Source: Brassica napus (taxonomy: Eukaryota > Streptophyta > Magnoliopsida > Brassicales > Brassicaceae). Taken from it: a stretch of DNA of 64,000 bases. A program made the position numbers and the translations under genes. The notes beneath the pieces are model-generated. The model was not told where the DNA came from. It saw only the letters and a list, made by a program, of their open reading frames with translations, and ran no database searches. How positions within the stretch are numbered: the stretch's first letter is position 1; each line of letters starts with the position of its first letter. The stretch lies in NCBI RefSeq assembly GCF_020379485.1, contig NC_063444.1:506652-570651 (forward strand). The letters run 5' to 3'. Below, one piece after another: positions 1 through 10,861 of the stretch.

Positions 1-262
1 ATCCAACGGCCGCAAAGTTATCTTGATCCGGCTTCAATAGATCCCCCAACCGGAAACTGAAACCATCTTTCTTGGGATCATCATCGTTACTAACCGGTCT
101 GTTTCCGCCACCAGAAGACTCCTTGTTGCCACCGCCATTTTGCGCATACGTTCTGAGCTTTAAGGGGGATTTGCAGAAATTAACACGATGATGAGGAACG
201 CTACATGAATAACGAGGCTTTAGTGTGATAGTAGGCACAAAGGGCTTTAGTGTTAACAGCAT
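1..262 (-). CDS. 5' part of a predicted plastid-targeted protein, cut by the window edge
   Basis: Reading the minus strand from an ATG at 262, the frame stays open for 87 codons to the window edge, so only the N-terminus is present. The first ~40 residues are rich in Ser, Thr, Lys, Arg and Pro and poor in acidic residues, as in a chloroplast transit peptide. A Gly/Asn/Asp-rich linker follows, then a segment containing GFSFRLGDLLKPD. Upstream on the minus strand is a likely 5'-UTR intron: donor near 571 (AG|GTGAGT), acceptor near 326 (TTGCAG). An ATG in the upstream leader would encode only a five-codon peptide after splicing, so the ATG at 262 is preferred. I do not recognise the family. Its place beside the At4g40050-like gene suggests the At4g40045 counterpart, by position only. 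Confidence 0.55.
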   Translation of the reverse strand, partial: MLLTLKPFVPTITLKPRYSCSVPHHRVNFCKSPLKLRTYAQNGGGNKESSGGGNRPVSNDDDPKKDGFSFRLGDLLKPDQDNFAAVG

Positions 263-1120
263 CGTGAATTGTGGATTTCAAATCAAATGATCTTTGCTGG
301 GATGATAGGAGCTGTAAGTCTTATCTGCAATCGAGAAAAACAGAGGTCAAATAGAATCCAAATCCTCGAGGATATGAATTTACCACAAGAGGTAAGCATA
401 TCAAAATGACTATTTGGAACTCAAAATCGAAGCCGAAACCTAATTCTCCCCATGAATTTTATAGCTTCAATCGAACTAAAACCAATACCCAGATATGAAT
501 CAATCCGCATCCCACCCAATTATCCAGCACAGATCAATTGCGATTGAGTAGTACACGAAACCCAACTCACCTGGAATCCGCCATGTTTCCTCCTCTTAGA
601 AGACGAGCGAAATCAAGTGGTGCTCGTTTAAGAAATTGGACTCAATGGCTAAGATTCAATCTTACGGAAACCCCTTTTAATATTTAACGGCTATGATTTA
701 ATCTTCTCCCTTGCTATTTGGTTTTAAGTTTCAATCTTAATTTCTTCTAGCTAGCTCAAATGTTGATTAACATCATCATAAGTCATAACAAAGAACAATG
801 ACACACTTTTATTTATGCAATGCAGAGTTGTAGTGCATAATATCCTCAGATACACAAAGACAAATCATCCTGAGAAGAGAGAGAAAGAAAAGAGACTAGT
901 AAATTATTACCTGGGTTCTAATCTTTTACAAAAGGGACGCAACACTAAAGAATCATCAAAACTAAAAATAAAAATTTCAATCTCCAAATTACACTTTCTT
1001 TATACCCCTAAAAAAATACAGACTTTTTCTATTAAAAAAAAAAAAGGAACATACAACCTATTCCCCCTACCAACCTCCAACCACAGAGATGGAGAGAAAA
1101 GCTCATAGGTTTCTCTAGTT

Positions 1121-3602
1121 TTACGTCTTGCTGAAGTGGAAAGATTTGGCAACACCCAAGTGATCAGCTAGCCGTTCTACTGTGGACTGCACCGTTTTAG
1201 ACACCGGTGAGAGCGAGTCTGGGAGACTAGGGTGGCATTGTGGTAAATACGGGTCATCATCCTCTGTGCGGCTCAAGCAAGTGAGTACAGACCGGCAGAA
1301 TATGAATCTACACAACAACCAAGGTAATATTAGAGAAGCTGCCTTGTGTGGTTCTCATTCCCTAAAACTTTGAAAAAATAAGACTCACCTGAGAATCAGC
1401 CGTCTTAAGAACTGATCAGGCAAGACCTGAGCCCAGACAAGATTCAAGACTTTGGAAGTCAAGAGGATCGTTTCCCACTCAGAGAAAGAAGCAGATAGTA
1501 TGCTCTCTGCTTCATCATAAACCTCCTGAAGATATGTGATCAAAGATGGTAAGAAGAAGAAATGCCACATTATGTCTTACAAATGTATTTCAAAATCAAA
1601 TAGCTTACAGGTTCGGGATCCGAGTTCGAGAGGCCCAGCATTTGACAGAATGCCTGTAAAGGAGCTGTCAAGAAAAAAGTAAACTGACTTCCGTTTAGTG
1701 CTGCTGCTGTATCATCAGCAGATGATGGGTTCTCCAAAGATGGCTTCAGAGGAGAAAGAAGTAGAGCAACAGGCTCCCCTCTCTCTGCACCATTCAAAAC
1801 CTGAAGCTCACAATCCGTTAGCCAATATCGCACAGTGACAAAGAACAACTATAAGAATCTCCTGAGAGAATGATAAGACTAAGTTAGGACAAACCTGCCT
1901 TGAATGCTCGGCTAGTGTCGCTATCAATGACCAAGAAAAGCGGTTTCCTTGTAAAAGGGATTAGATCACCAGGGTAAAGGTTGTTTGAACCTGAAGAGAA
2001 GAAAAAAAAAAACAAGACAGTGAGTGAGAAAAGTCTGCTCATTCACTGCCCACTGGAGACATATAACAATGTAAATCCGAGGAAAACAACTTACCAGAGC
2101 CTCCTCTAGGACCTAACCAAAGACAATCATCATAATAACCCCCAGAAGATTTGTGTCCATTGCTATGAGGTTCTGACTTGTAACTCTTCTGCTCTTGGGA
2201 AGCTCGGCCAAGCAGCTTGCTTTTTGATGTTCTGCTTGAACCGACAGCGTTCTCTGGCTGCGCAACATTCTCACGAGCAGCAGGACCACCTGGATAACCG
2301 TCACCAACATGTTAACATCAAGAAGTTCCAAAGTGACAACAAAAAGAAAACTAACCAGAAGCAGATAGATATATCAGCATCACACACTCTGGAGAGAGCT
2401 CATCACAAATCATCGCCAAGACCTGAACATACATAATAAAGGGAAAAAAAAAAATCAGAAACTCCTAAAGATTTTTTTTCCTAATATGAAACAGATAATA
2501 AAAAACTCACCGCAAGTAAGTGGGATACTGTGGGACGATAAAGAACAGCTTTCCTAGGATTAGGAGGTAACGACGGATCAGCCATATCAGCAGCCAATTT
2601 CATATCTATAATCCCAGAAGTTAACGTATGATCAACCACAAAACCATTCTCTTTCGTCTCAACAGGCCGCTTCTTGTAAAAAGAACCACTAGGCTCCCAC
2701 TCTAAACACTGCATCATTCTATACGTATCCAACGTCACTTCAGCGTATTTCACCTAAATGATTACAAAAGGCCACAGGGTTTAAATGAGATATGAATCTT
2801 AGGTTCAATAAAAACAAAACACTGCTTGTGTAATGCTTACCTCGTTACGGTGGTAGCTAGCTAGTAGAGCATCACGAAACTTGAAGAGCTTCGTAGCGTG
2901 GAACCTCGCAAGGTACGTCTGAGAAGCTGGATACGAATCAAGCATAGCGCAGTAACGAAGCGGCCTGACGTAAGTTAAGTCCACGTCAGCTTTCGTAAAC
3001 CGAGTGATCTCTTGAACAACTATCCTCCACTCCTTGAAGTTGGTCTCCTGCAGCAAAAGATCAAAACTTTTAAAACAGAATCAAAAGCCCTCAGATCAAA
3101 AAAGATTGAATCTTTTTACCCTAAAATTAGACTTGCTGTCGTCAACCAAAGCCCTAAGCTTCTCAGCCAAGTGCAAAACCATCTCCCTCCGATCAACAAT
3201 CAACGCCACGAGCAAGAACCTCGCGTAGAACCTCAGCTCCTTGGACCTCGCGCTGAGATCCTTCCTCTCCTCCTCGAAGTACCTCCGCTTGAGAATCGCC
3301 TCGTAGAAGACGTAGGACTCGAGGAGGAAGCGAGCCTCGCTGGTCCTCATGTACTGGCTGAAGTAGAGCTGCCCAATCCGGCTCGCGATCTCGCCGATCT
3401 CCCACCGGTTCAGGCCGGAAGCGACGAGCTTGGGGCGGTGGGACTGCTGGTAATTCCAGAGCTTCATGTAGGCCTTGAAGACCTTGTGGAAGTAGTGGCT
3501 CTGCGCTCGCCCCAAGGCAGGGAGATCGCGGACTCTCGCGAACTTGCGGTCGGCGTTCTCCACCAGGGCTCGGAAATTGCGAGAGACGTCTTCCTCCGCC
3601 AT
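1121..3602 (-). CDS. SCAI-like protein (DUF3550/UPF0682), At4g40050-like
   Basis: Nine exons on the minus strand: 3602-3120, 3047-2841, 2753-2511, 2422-2356, 2289-2095, 1990-1899, 1800-1609, 1525-1389, 1307-1121. Joined they give 600 codons plus TAA with every phase matching. The start MAEEDVSRNFR and the all-helical pattern (MRTSEARFLLESYVFYEAIL, then RFYARFLLVALIVDRREM) match the plant DUF3550/UPF0682 family, related to animal SCAI, a nuclear cofactor that represses MAL/SRF transcription. The role in plants is not established. A low-complexity Ser/Gly/Asn stretch near residues 340-395 (exon 5) separates N- and C-terminal helical parts; the C-terminus ends HFSKT. Intron 6 appears to use a GC donor at 1898-1897, because the nearby GT would break the frame. 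The start is the first ATG, just after a purine-rich leader. Identification is strong; function is inferred. Confidence 0.88.
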
Positions 3603-5180
3603 TTTTGGAACTGTTTTGTGGCCCCTTTTAGTTGCGGTGAGAGTCGCCGTCGTTTATCATCGGCGGAGAGAAAGAGAGAGAGAGAAAGGGAAATACTTTA
3701 ATGAGATTGGCGGTGGAGAGAGAGAGAACAGATGAGAAAGAGTAAATATGGTTTTCTTTTTCCTTTTTTTTTTAATTTCGCTTTATTTAATATATTTCCC
3801 CGATTTATCCTTCCTTATTTTTTTCCAATTTTTATTTTACTTCCCCTTTTTAGTTATTCACCTTTACAAAAGCAGTAGAAAAATAATAGAATCCTTGGGA
3901 TTAATAATAATCTTTCATTTAATAGTTATTGTTACTCATAAGTCATAATAACCTATGAAATTTGAGAGCAAAATAGAAAGAAGCTCTAAGCAAAGAATGT
4001 GTAGTTTTAAATAAATTATATGTAAAATCATATTTGAATGATTGATTTTTGGGTTTTAATTTTGTATTTGAAAATTGATGCTTTAGCGTATAATCAATGT
4101 ATTTGCTTAAGAAACTAAAACATAAGTTAAAATGTAATATATGAGTGGTAAAACTTTATTAGTAAAATCAAAATGTAAAAAGACAAAAAAAAAATGTATT
4201 GATTTTTTTAGTATTTGTGGATAAAAAACATCAATATTTATACATAGATGGGGTATATATTAGGGTGATTAGCTATCACGATACTACTTGCATTCTGAAT
4301 CTTATTACATCAAGCTTTAGTTTTGCAAATGCGTGACATTGAAATTTAAAAACTAGCATTATTCATCATTTTCATTTCAGCACCAGAACATTTAATAAAG
4401 TTATTAGCTGGATTGTTGCAGATAGGAGTATGCATCGCAATGAGCGAGAACGCATGTGCGCACGAACCCACAGAAGAATTTGCAGAATCATAAAATCCCG
4501 TGTGTTGTGTAATCATGGTAAGACGAGCTGGCATCAACGCAAAATATGTACACGATGATGATACACGCAGTACATATATATAGCGTCATTGTATAGTTTA
4601 AGCACATGTTCTTAACTAACGTACCTACTTGGTTAGCGATGATAATGTTTTATTATTCAATCTCCACAATTAACTAACTGACCCATATACTAATCGTGGC
4701 AACAAGGCAAATTATATGATCTTTTTTAGTTAGTTTTCTTCAGTAATACGTCTTAAATTACATGATGGTAGCAACAAGCAACTTGCACATGATATGCCTA
4801 TATACATCATTTTATCATATGCCGACGCACGGCATGGCTAGAAGCCTTTTTTTATATTTCTCCTAACAACGAGTTATATACGGATGTATTTCTCGAACTC
4901 ATTAAAGATGACTCGGTGAATCAGTGGCAAACATCTATAACAATACCAACTCGATTATTTAGAGGAACCCTAGGGGAAAGTGTTACTAGTTAGAATATGC
5001 ATTTCGTGACAAAAAAGAATATGCATAACAAAGGCGTTGACTTTTTAATACTGATCACTAGTTTTTTAACTTTCCGGGTGTTGTTCCAAATTCAGCTAAT
5101 GGTGTAATCATCACATATACTGAAATTTATTTATAAAGGTGGACCGACGTGACCTGTCGTGATGGTGATTCTCATTTTTT
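3603..5180. other. Intergenic spacer and upstream region of the SCAI-like gene
   Basis: The first ~130 bases carry GA-rich sequence (3665-3735) typical of a plant 5' leader/core promoter for the minus-strand gene. The rest is AT-rich with no convincing coding region; short open frames here lack codon structure or recognisable motifs. It ends at the 5' border of the copia element. Confidence 0.6.
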
Positions 5181-5995
5181 TTTTGGGTCCCTCTTAGATG
5201 GAGAGAACCAAGTGGGCATGAGACATAATAATAATTCTTATGACCCTTTGCACTGTAGACTCATAATAATAGAGTTTAGAGAGAGAGACAAAAGAGAGAA
5301 AAGAGAAAAAGAGAGAGAAGGAGAAAACTCGAAAGGTGATTTCAAGACTGGATTTGGAGGGTCAAACGGATCCTGATCGGGCTGATATTTTGTGGGAAGT
5401 TCTTCAGTCAGTGGGTTAGAGGTTCACCGAAGGGATTTGGATTTCAACGGTTGGATCTTCTGTTGTCTGGGTTTTCTTGAAGCTGGTCGCCATAGTTCTT
5501 CAGCAGAGCAGTCTTGGGTGTTTGGTAAATCTAACGGTGAGATCTTCTCTTATTGAGCTAAAATTTGGCAGAGGTATTGTCGACTTGTTTATCTTGGATT
5601 TGTACGGTTGGATTAGTTTCTGGAAGCCGGAATCTTTGTGAGCTGAGGTCGTTTGGTTGCTGCCGGTTTTGAAGCTTTGTGTTGCTCTCTTGTTGTTGTT
5701 GTTTGTGTTGGAGATAGCTCTTTGTAGCTAGATTCTCTGTTCTGTTCAGGCTGTTGAACAGGGAGGACGTGGTTGTACTCATACCATTTATATAGTGGAT
5801 TTTTGAGTGGACTACGGTCCCGTGGTTTTTCCTTCTCACATCGAGGAGGTTTTCCACGTAAAAATTGTGTGTCTCATTTAGTTATCGCAACTTTGATATC
5901 TTGCCATCGTCGAAGTATTTTCCTCACAGGTTCGCACAAGGTCAGGGGAACACGACCATTAGTATTTCCGCTGCGCCGTGTGACTTTCCCCAACA
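5181..5995 (+). repeat. 5' LTR of the copia element
   Basis: About 815 bp, nearly identical to 10040-10856. It contains the GA-rich tract (5280-5325) and the 3' end CTTTCCCCAACA. The first bases read TTTTGGG where the 3' LTR has TGTTGGG, so the terminal TG has mutated or blurred into the T-run target. The leader before gag begins immediately after it. Confidence 0.93.
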
Positions 5996-5998
5996 GAG

Positions 5999-6010
5999 TG
6001 GTATCAGAGC
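5999..6010 (+). other. Primer-binding site for initiator methionine tRNA
   Basis: TGGTATCAGAGC lies 3 bp after the LTR end. It is the standard plant copia PBS, complementary to the 3' end of tRNA-iMet, and should prime minus-strand cDNA synthesis. Confidence 0.93.
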
Positions 6011-6068
6011 TTCTGGTTTTAGAGCTTTGGTTTTGATAACTTTGGGTTGTTATTTGCTTGTGTGAAAG

Positions 6069-9000
6069 ATGGAAAATATGAGCAGGATGATAAGCTTGAA
6101 TGGTGCTAACTATCATCTATGGAAGGGCAAGATGGAGGATTTGCTCTTTGTTAAAGAATTCCATGTTCCAGTCTTCGAGGAGCAGAAACCTGAGAAGAAG
6201 ACGGATGAAGAGTGGAAGCTGCAGCATCGCCAAGTGTGTGGGTTGATAAGGCAGTGGGTAGATGATAATGTGTTGCATCATATTGAGACTGAGACGGATG
6301 CTCGTTCTTTGTGGAAGAAGCTGGAGCAGTTATATGCTAGGAAGACCGGAAACAACAAGATGTACATGATCAAGAAGTTGATTGAGCTGAGGTATCAGGA
6401 GGGGACTCCGATGACAGATCACTTGAATGCGTTTCAGGGATTGCTCAACAAGTTGTCTGATATGGGCATCAAGTTTGATGATGAGATTCACGGTCTGTGG
6501 CTTCTCGGTACTTTACCGGACTCTTGGGAGGTTTTCAGGATGTCTCTTTGTAACTCCGCGTCGGAAGGTGTTATTTCGATGGATTCAGTGAAGAACAGTG
6601 TTCTTAATGAGGAAGCAAGAAGGCAGTCGAATGCTAGCAGTTCGCGTTCAGATGTCTTTGTTACTGAGTCAAGGGGGAGAAGTACAAGTAGAGATCCCAA
6701 GAGAGACAAGAACAGGAGCAGGAGCAAGTCTAATAGATTTGCTAATATGGAGTGCTACTTCTGTCATAAGAAAGGGCACATGAAGAAGGATTGCTGGAAG
6801 TTGAAAAACAAGCAGCAAGGAAATCAAGAAGAAAAGGTGGATCGGGTGACTCTCACCGAAGATCAGTTTCTCATTCTTCTTGAGGGTGATGCCATTAATG
6901 TCGCATGCCAGGACACCAGTTGGGTGATTGACAGTGGAGCTACTACTCATGCTACATCACAGCGGGATTTGTTTTCTACCTATACTACGGGTAATTATGG
7001 TTCTGTGAAGATGGGGAATGATGCGATGGCTCAGGTTGCTGGCATTGGTGATGTTTGCTTGGAGACTAGTCTTGGTACTAGGCTGGTGCTTAAGGATGTT
7101 AAGCATGTTCCTGATATTAGGATGAATCTGATATCGACGGGAAGACTTGATGATGAGGGTTATTTCAGTTTGCACGGTGGTGGTAAATGGAAGCTCTCTC
7201 GCGGTTCTTTGATTGTGGCTCGAGGTGAGAAGTCTTCATCTTTCTATTGGATGCAGGCTAAGGTCTCCAAAGATATTGTTAATGCGGTGGAGAATGATAA
7301 TGCCATGGAGTTATGGCATAAGAGACTCGGTCACATGAGTGAGAAGGGAATGGCTGTGTTGTCTAAGAATGAGGTGATTCCAGGAATCTCTGGTTTGCAC
7401 CTACAGAAGTGTTCGCATTGCTTTGCGGGAAAACAACACAGGGTATCTTTCAAGTCTTCCGCACCTTCTAGGAAACCCGAGGTACTGGATTTGGTACACT
7501 CAGATGTGTGTGGTCCAATGAAGACAAGATCTCTTGGTGGCGCATCATATTATGTGACTTTTATTGATGATCATTCAAGGAAGTCGTGGGTATTTCCTAT
7601 GAGGACGAAGGATCAGGTGCTGGGATATTTCAAGCACTTTGTGGCATTGGTTGAGAGACAAACGGGGAAGAAGCTGAAGTGTATCCGCAGTGATAATGGT
7701 GGAGAGTATCTTGGACCATTTGATGCTTATTGCAAAGAGCATGGAATAAGGCATCAATTCACGCCACCTCATACTCCACAGTTAAATGGGTTGGCTGAAA
7801 GGATGAATCGGACGATTGTCGAGAGGATGAGATGTTTGATCTCACAGTCAGGCTTATCGATGACTTTCTGGGCAGAAGCTTTGAACACGGTGGTTCATGT
7901 GCTGAATTTGTCACCAAGTGCTCCATTGGATGGTGATGTTCCAGAGAGGGTTTGGACTGGTAAGGATGTTTCTTACAGTCACTTGAGGGTCTTTGGGTGT
8001 AAGGCATTTGTTCATATTCCCAAGGTTGATAGATCGAAGCTTGAGATGAAGTCGCGGCAGTGTGTGTTCATCGGTTATGGTCATGATGAGTTCGGGTACA
8101 GATTTTATGATCCCGTTGAGAGGAAGCTCGTAAGGAGCAGAGATGTTGTGTTTATGGAAGATCAAACGATTAAGGACATTGACAAGTCCAAAAACCCAAC
8201 TCAGATTTTTGAGGGTTTGATCGATACAGAGGCTACTCCTTCTACATCGGTTCACGGTGAGGTTGAGGTTGAGGTTCAGGATAATACACCCAGTGCAGAT
8301 GCTCCCGCACATGAAGATGGTAGTGGTGATCATGGTGACGATCATGGTGAGACACCAGCTGCTGAGAACCAACCTACTATTGTTAGAAGATCCGAGAGAG
8401 GTCTTAAACCGTCGACAAGGTATGATCCTAGTGAGTATGTATTACTTACTGATGGGGGAGAGCCTGAAAGCTATGATGAAGCTTTGGAGGATGAACACAA
8501 GGATAAGTGGTTTGGAGCCATGGATGAGGAGATGGATTCTTTTGAGGAGAACCATACTTTTGAGTTGGTGGAATTGCCTGAGGGAAAGAAGACTCTGCTT
8601 AATAAGTGGGTGTACAGAATTAAGCATGAGGATGACAATTTGCCACCTCGACACAAGGCTAGATTGGTTGTGAAAGGCTACAGCCAAAAGAAGGGAATTG
8701 ATTATGATGAAATCTTTTCTCCTGTTGTGAAGATGTCATCCATTCGGGTTGTACTTGGATTGGCAGCGAGCCTTGATCTAGAGGTTGAGCAAATGGACGT
8801 GAAGACTGCTTTCCTTCATGGTAATTTGGAGGAAGAGATCTACATGGAACAACCGAAAGGCTATGTGCAAAAGGGCAAAGAAAATTTGGTTTGCCGCTTG
8901 AAGAAAAGCCTTTATGGATTGAAGCAAGCACCAAGGCAGTGGTACATGAAGTTCAAGTCTGTTATGGGGGAGCATGGTTATGCAGAGACTGATTCAGACC

Positions 9001-10025
9001 ATTGTGTATTTGTGAAGGTGTTCGGTGAGGATGATTTTATCATCTTGTTGCTGTATGTCGATGATATGTTGATTGTGGGCAGGAACATGGACAAAATTAA
9101 GGAGTTGAAAGAGCAGCTCAGTGAGTCCTTTGCCATGAAAGATATGGGTCCAGCGAAACAGATTCTTGGTATGAGAATTGTTCGGGATAGAGGTGAGAAG
9201 CTGATTCACTTATCTCAGGAGAAGTACATTGAAAAAGTACTTAAGCGGTTTCACATGGACAAGTCTAAAGTGTTGAGTACTCCTCTTGCTCCACACTTAA
9301 GACTGAGCAGTCAACAAAGTCCGAAGACATATGCGGAGAAGGAAGATATGGCGAAGGTTCCGTATGCTTCTGCAGTGGGTAGTTTGATGTATGCCATGGT
9401 CTGTACAAGACCGGATTTAGCCTACGCCGTTGGAGTTGTCAGCAGGTTTCTCTCCAATCCGGGAAGAGAACATTGGAATGCTGTGAAGTGGATTTTGAGA
9501 TATCTCAGAGGGACTTCTAATTTGAAGATTACATTTGGAGGTAAGAAGTCATTGCTTGTCAGTTACACTGATTCTGACATGTCGGGAGATGCTGATTCTA
9601 GCAAATCTACTTCGGGTTACTTGGTAACATTTGCGGGTGGAGCTGTGGCATGGCAGTCAAGGTTGCAAAAGTGTGTTGCACTATCTACCACTGAGGCAGA
9701 GTTCATTGCTGCAGTTGAAGCTTGTAAAGAGCTGTTGTGGATGAAGAACTTCTGTGAAGAGATCGGTTTCAAGCAAGAAAAGTATGTGTTGCTTTGTGAT
9801 AGTCAAAGCGCTATTTGTCTCGGAAAGAATTCTACATTTCATTCGAAGTCAAAACACATTCAGAGGAGGTATCATTGGATACGTGATGTGGTTGCTTCTA
9901 AGGAAGTGGAACTTGAGAAAGTTCATACGGATGATAATGGAGCTGATATGATGACGAAGTCATTACCGAGGGGGAAGCTTGAGGTATGTCGAGAGATAGT
10001 CGGAATGGCTGTTTCTTCCATCTAG
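6069..10025 (+). CDS. Copia-type Gag-Pol polyprotein, intact
   Basis: A single frame of 1318 codons encodes the whole element polyprotein. Domains in order: Gag of the UBN2 type (residues ~10-190), CCHC zinc knuckle CYFCHKKGHMKKDC (~228-241), aspartic protease with DSGA (~287), GAG-pre-integrase HHCC zinc site (~415-455), integrase core with the D, D and E regions (~479, DNGGEY ~541, AERMNR ~577), reverse transcriptase of the RVT_2 type with YVDD (~995), and RNase H with TDSD (~1166) and STTEAEF (~1208). No stop or frameshift interrupts it, so it may still be functional. The ATG at 6069 lies ~60 bp after the PBS, the usual place. Gag and Pol are in one frame, normal for plant copia elements. 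It lies on the plus strand, opposite the neighbouring host genes. Confidence 0.95.
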   Translation: MENMSRMISLNGANYHLWKGKMEDLLFVKEFHVPVFEEQKPEKKTDEEWKLQHRQVCGLIRQWVDDNVLHHIETETDARSLWKKLEQLYARKTGNNKMYMIKKLIELRYQEGTPMTDHLNAFQGLLNKLSDMGIKFDDEIHGLWLLGTLPDSWEVFRMSLCNSASEGVISMDSVKNSVLNEEARRQSNASSSRSDVFVTESRGRSTSRDPKRDKNRSRSKSNRFANMECYFCHKKGHMKKDCWKLKNKQQGNQEEKVDRVTLTEDQFLILLEGDAINVACQDTSWVIDSGATTHATSQRDLFSTYTTGNYGSVKMGNDAMAQVAGIGDVCLETSLGTRLVLKDVKHVPDIRMNLISTGRLDDEGYFSLHGGGKWKLSRGSLIVARGEKSSSFYWMQAKVSKDIVNAVENDNAMELWHKRLGHMSEKGMAVLSKNEVIPGISGLHLQKCSHCFAGKQHRVSFKSSAPSRKPEVLDLVHSDVCGPMKTRSLGGASYYVTFIDDHSRKSWVFPMRTKDQVLGYFKHFVALVERQTGKKLKCIRSDNGGEYLGPFDAYCKEHGIRHQFTPPHTPQLNGLAERMNRTIVERMRCLISQSGLSMTFWAEALNTVVHVLNLSPSAPLDGDVPERVWTGKDVSYSHLRVFGCKAFVHIPKVDRSKLEMKSRQCVFIGYGHDEFGYRFYDPVERKLVRSRDVVFMEDQTIKDIDKSKNPTQIFEGLIDTEATPSTSVHGEVEVEVQDNTPSADAPAHEDGSGDHGDDHGETPAAENQPTIVRRSERGLKPSTRYDPSEYVLLTDGGEPESYDEALEDEHKDKWFGAMDEEMDSFEENHTFELVELPEGKKTLLNKWVYRIKHEDDNLPPRHKARLVVKGYSQKKGIDYDEIFSPVVKMSSIRVVLGLAASLDLEVEQMDVKTAFLHGNLEEEIYMEQPKGYVQKGKENLVCRLKKSLYGLKQAPRQWYMKFKSVMGEHGYAETDSDHCVFVKVFGEDDFIILLLYVDDMLIVGRNMDKIKELKEQLSESFAMKDMGPAKQILGMRIVRDRGEKLIHLSQEKYIEKVLKRFHMDKSKVLSTPLAPHLRLSSQQSPKTYAEKEDMAKVPYASAVGSLMYAMVCTRPDLAYAVGVVSRFLSNPGREHWNAVKWILRYLRGTSNLKITFGGKKSLLVSYTDSDMSGDADSSKSTSGYLVTFAGGAVAWQSRLQKCVALSTTEAEFIAAVEACKELLWMKNFCEEIGFKQEKYVLLCDSQSAICLGKNSTFHSKSKHIQRRYHWIRDVVASKEVELEKVHTDDNGADMMTKSLPRGKLEVCREIVGMAVSSI

Positions 10026-10026
10026 T

Positions 10027-10039
10027 CGGAGGGGGAGTT
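10027..10039 (+). other. Polypurine tract
   Basis: CGGAGGGGGAGTT lies directly before the 3' LTR and two bases after the gag-pol stop codon. It is the expected plus-strand priming site. Confidence 0.85.
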
Positions 10040-10856
10040 TGTTGGGTCCCTCCTAGATGGAGAGAACCAAGTGGGCATGAGACATAATAATAATTCTCAT
10101 GACCCTTTGCACTGTAGACTCACAATAATAGAGTTTAGAGAGAGAGACAAAAGAGAGAAAGGAGAAAAAGAGAGAGAAGGAGAAAACTCGTAAGGTGATT
10201 TCAAGACTGGATTTGGAGGGTCAAACGGATTCTGATCGGGCTGATATTTTGTGGGAAGCTTCTTCAGTCAGTGGGTTAGAGGTTCACCGAAGGGATTTGG
10301 ATTTCAACGGTTGGATCTTCTGTTGTCTGGGTTTTCTTGAAGCTGGTCGCCATAGTTCTTCAGCAGAGCAGTCTTGGGTGTTTGGTAAATCTAACGGTGA
10401 GATCTTCTCTTATTGAGCTGAAATTTGGCAGAGGTATTGTCGACTTGTTTATCTTGGATTTGTACGGTTGGATTAGTTTCTGGAAGCCGGAATCTTTGTG
10501 AGCTGAGGTCGTTTGGTTGCTGCCGGTTTTGAAGCTTTGTGTTGCTCTCTTGTTGTTGTTGTTTGTGTTGGAGATAGCTCTTTGTAGCTAGATTTTCTGT
10601 TCTGTTCAGGCTGTTGAACAGGGAGGACGTGGTTGTACTCATACCATTTATATAGTGGATTTTTGAGTGGACTACGGTCCCGTGGTTTTTCCTTCTCACA
10701 TCGAGGAGGTTTTCCACGTAAAAATTGTGTGTCTCATTTAGTTATCGCAACTTTGATATCTTGCCATCGTCGAAGTATTTTCCTCACAGGTTCGCACAAG
10801 GTCAGAGGAACACGACCATTAGTATTTCCGCTGCGCCGTGTGACTTTCCCCCAACA
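10040..10856 (+). repeat. 3' LTR of the copia element
   Basis: About 817 bp, beginning TGTTGGGTCC and ending TTCCCCCAACA. It is ~98.8% identical to the 5' LTR by hand comparison, and most differences are C/T or G/A transitions. It retains both terminal inverted heptamers. Confidence 0.95.
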
Positions 10857-10861
10857 TTTTT

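Larger units (their letters stand above)
5181..10856 (+). mobile_element. Complete Ty1/copia LTR retrotransposon
   Basis: All parts of an LTR retrotransposon are visible in order: 5' LTR (5181-5995), primer-binding site complementary to initiator Met tRNA (5999-6010), one uninterrupted gag-pol frame (6069-10025), polypurine tract (10027-10039) and 3' LTR (10040-10856). The LTRs end in TGTTGGG...CCCAACA (first bases degenerate in the 5' copy). Flanking TTTTT at 5176-5180 and 10857-10861 fits a 5-bp target duplication, although the T-run makes its exact limits ambiguous. Integrase lies before reverse transcriptase, which defines copia rather than gypsy. By eye the LTRs differ at about 10 substitutions and 2 indels in ~816 bp, so insertion is recent. 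It lies in the expanded spacer between the SCAI-like and HD-Zip genes. Confidence 0.95.

Noticed and set aside
3012..3701. 229-codon plus-strand frame
   Set aside because: It is the antisense of exons 1 and 2 of the SCAI-like gene, long only because that coding DNA is GC-rich.
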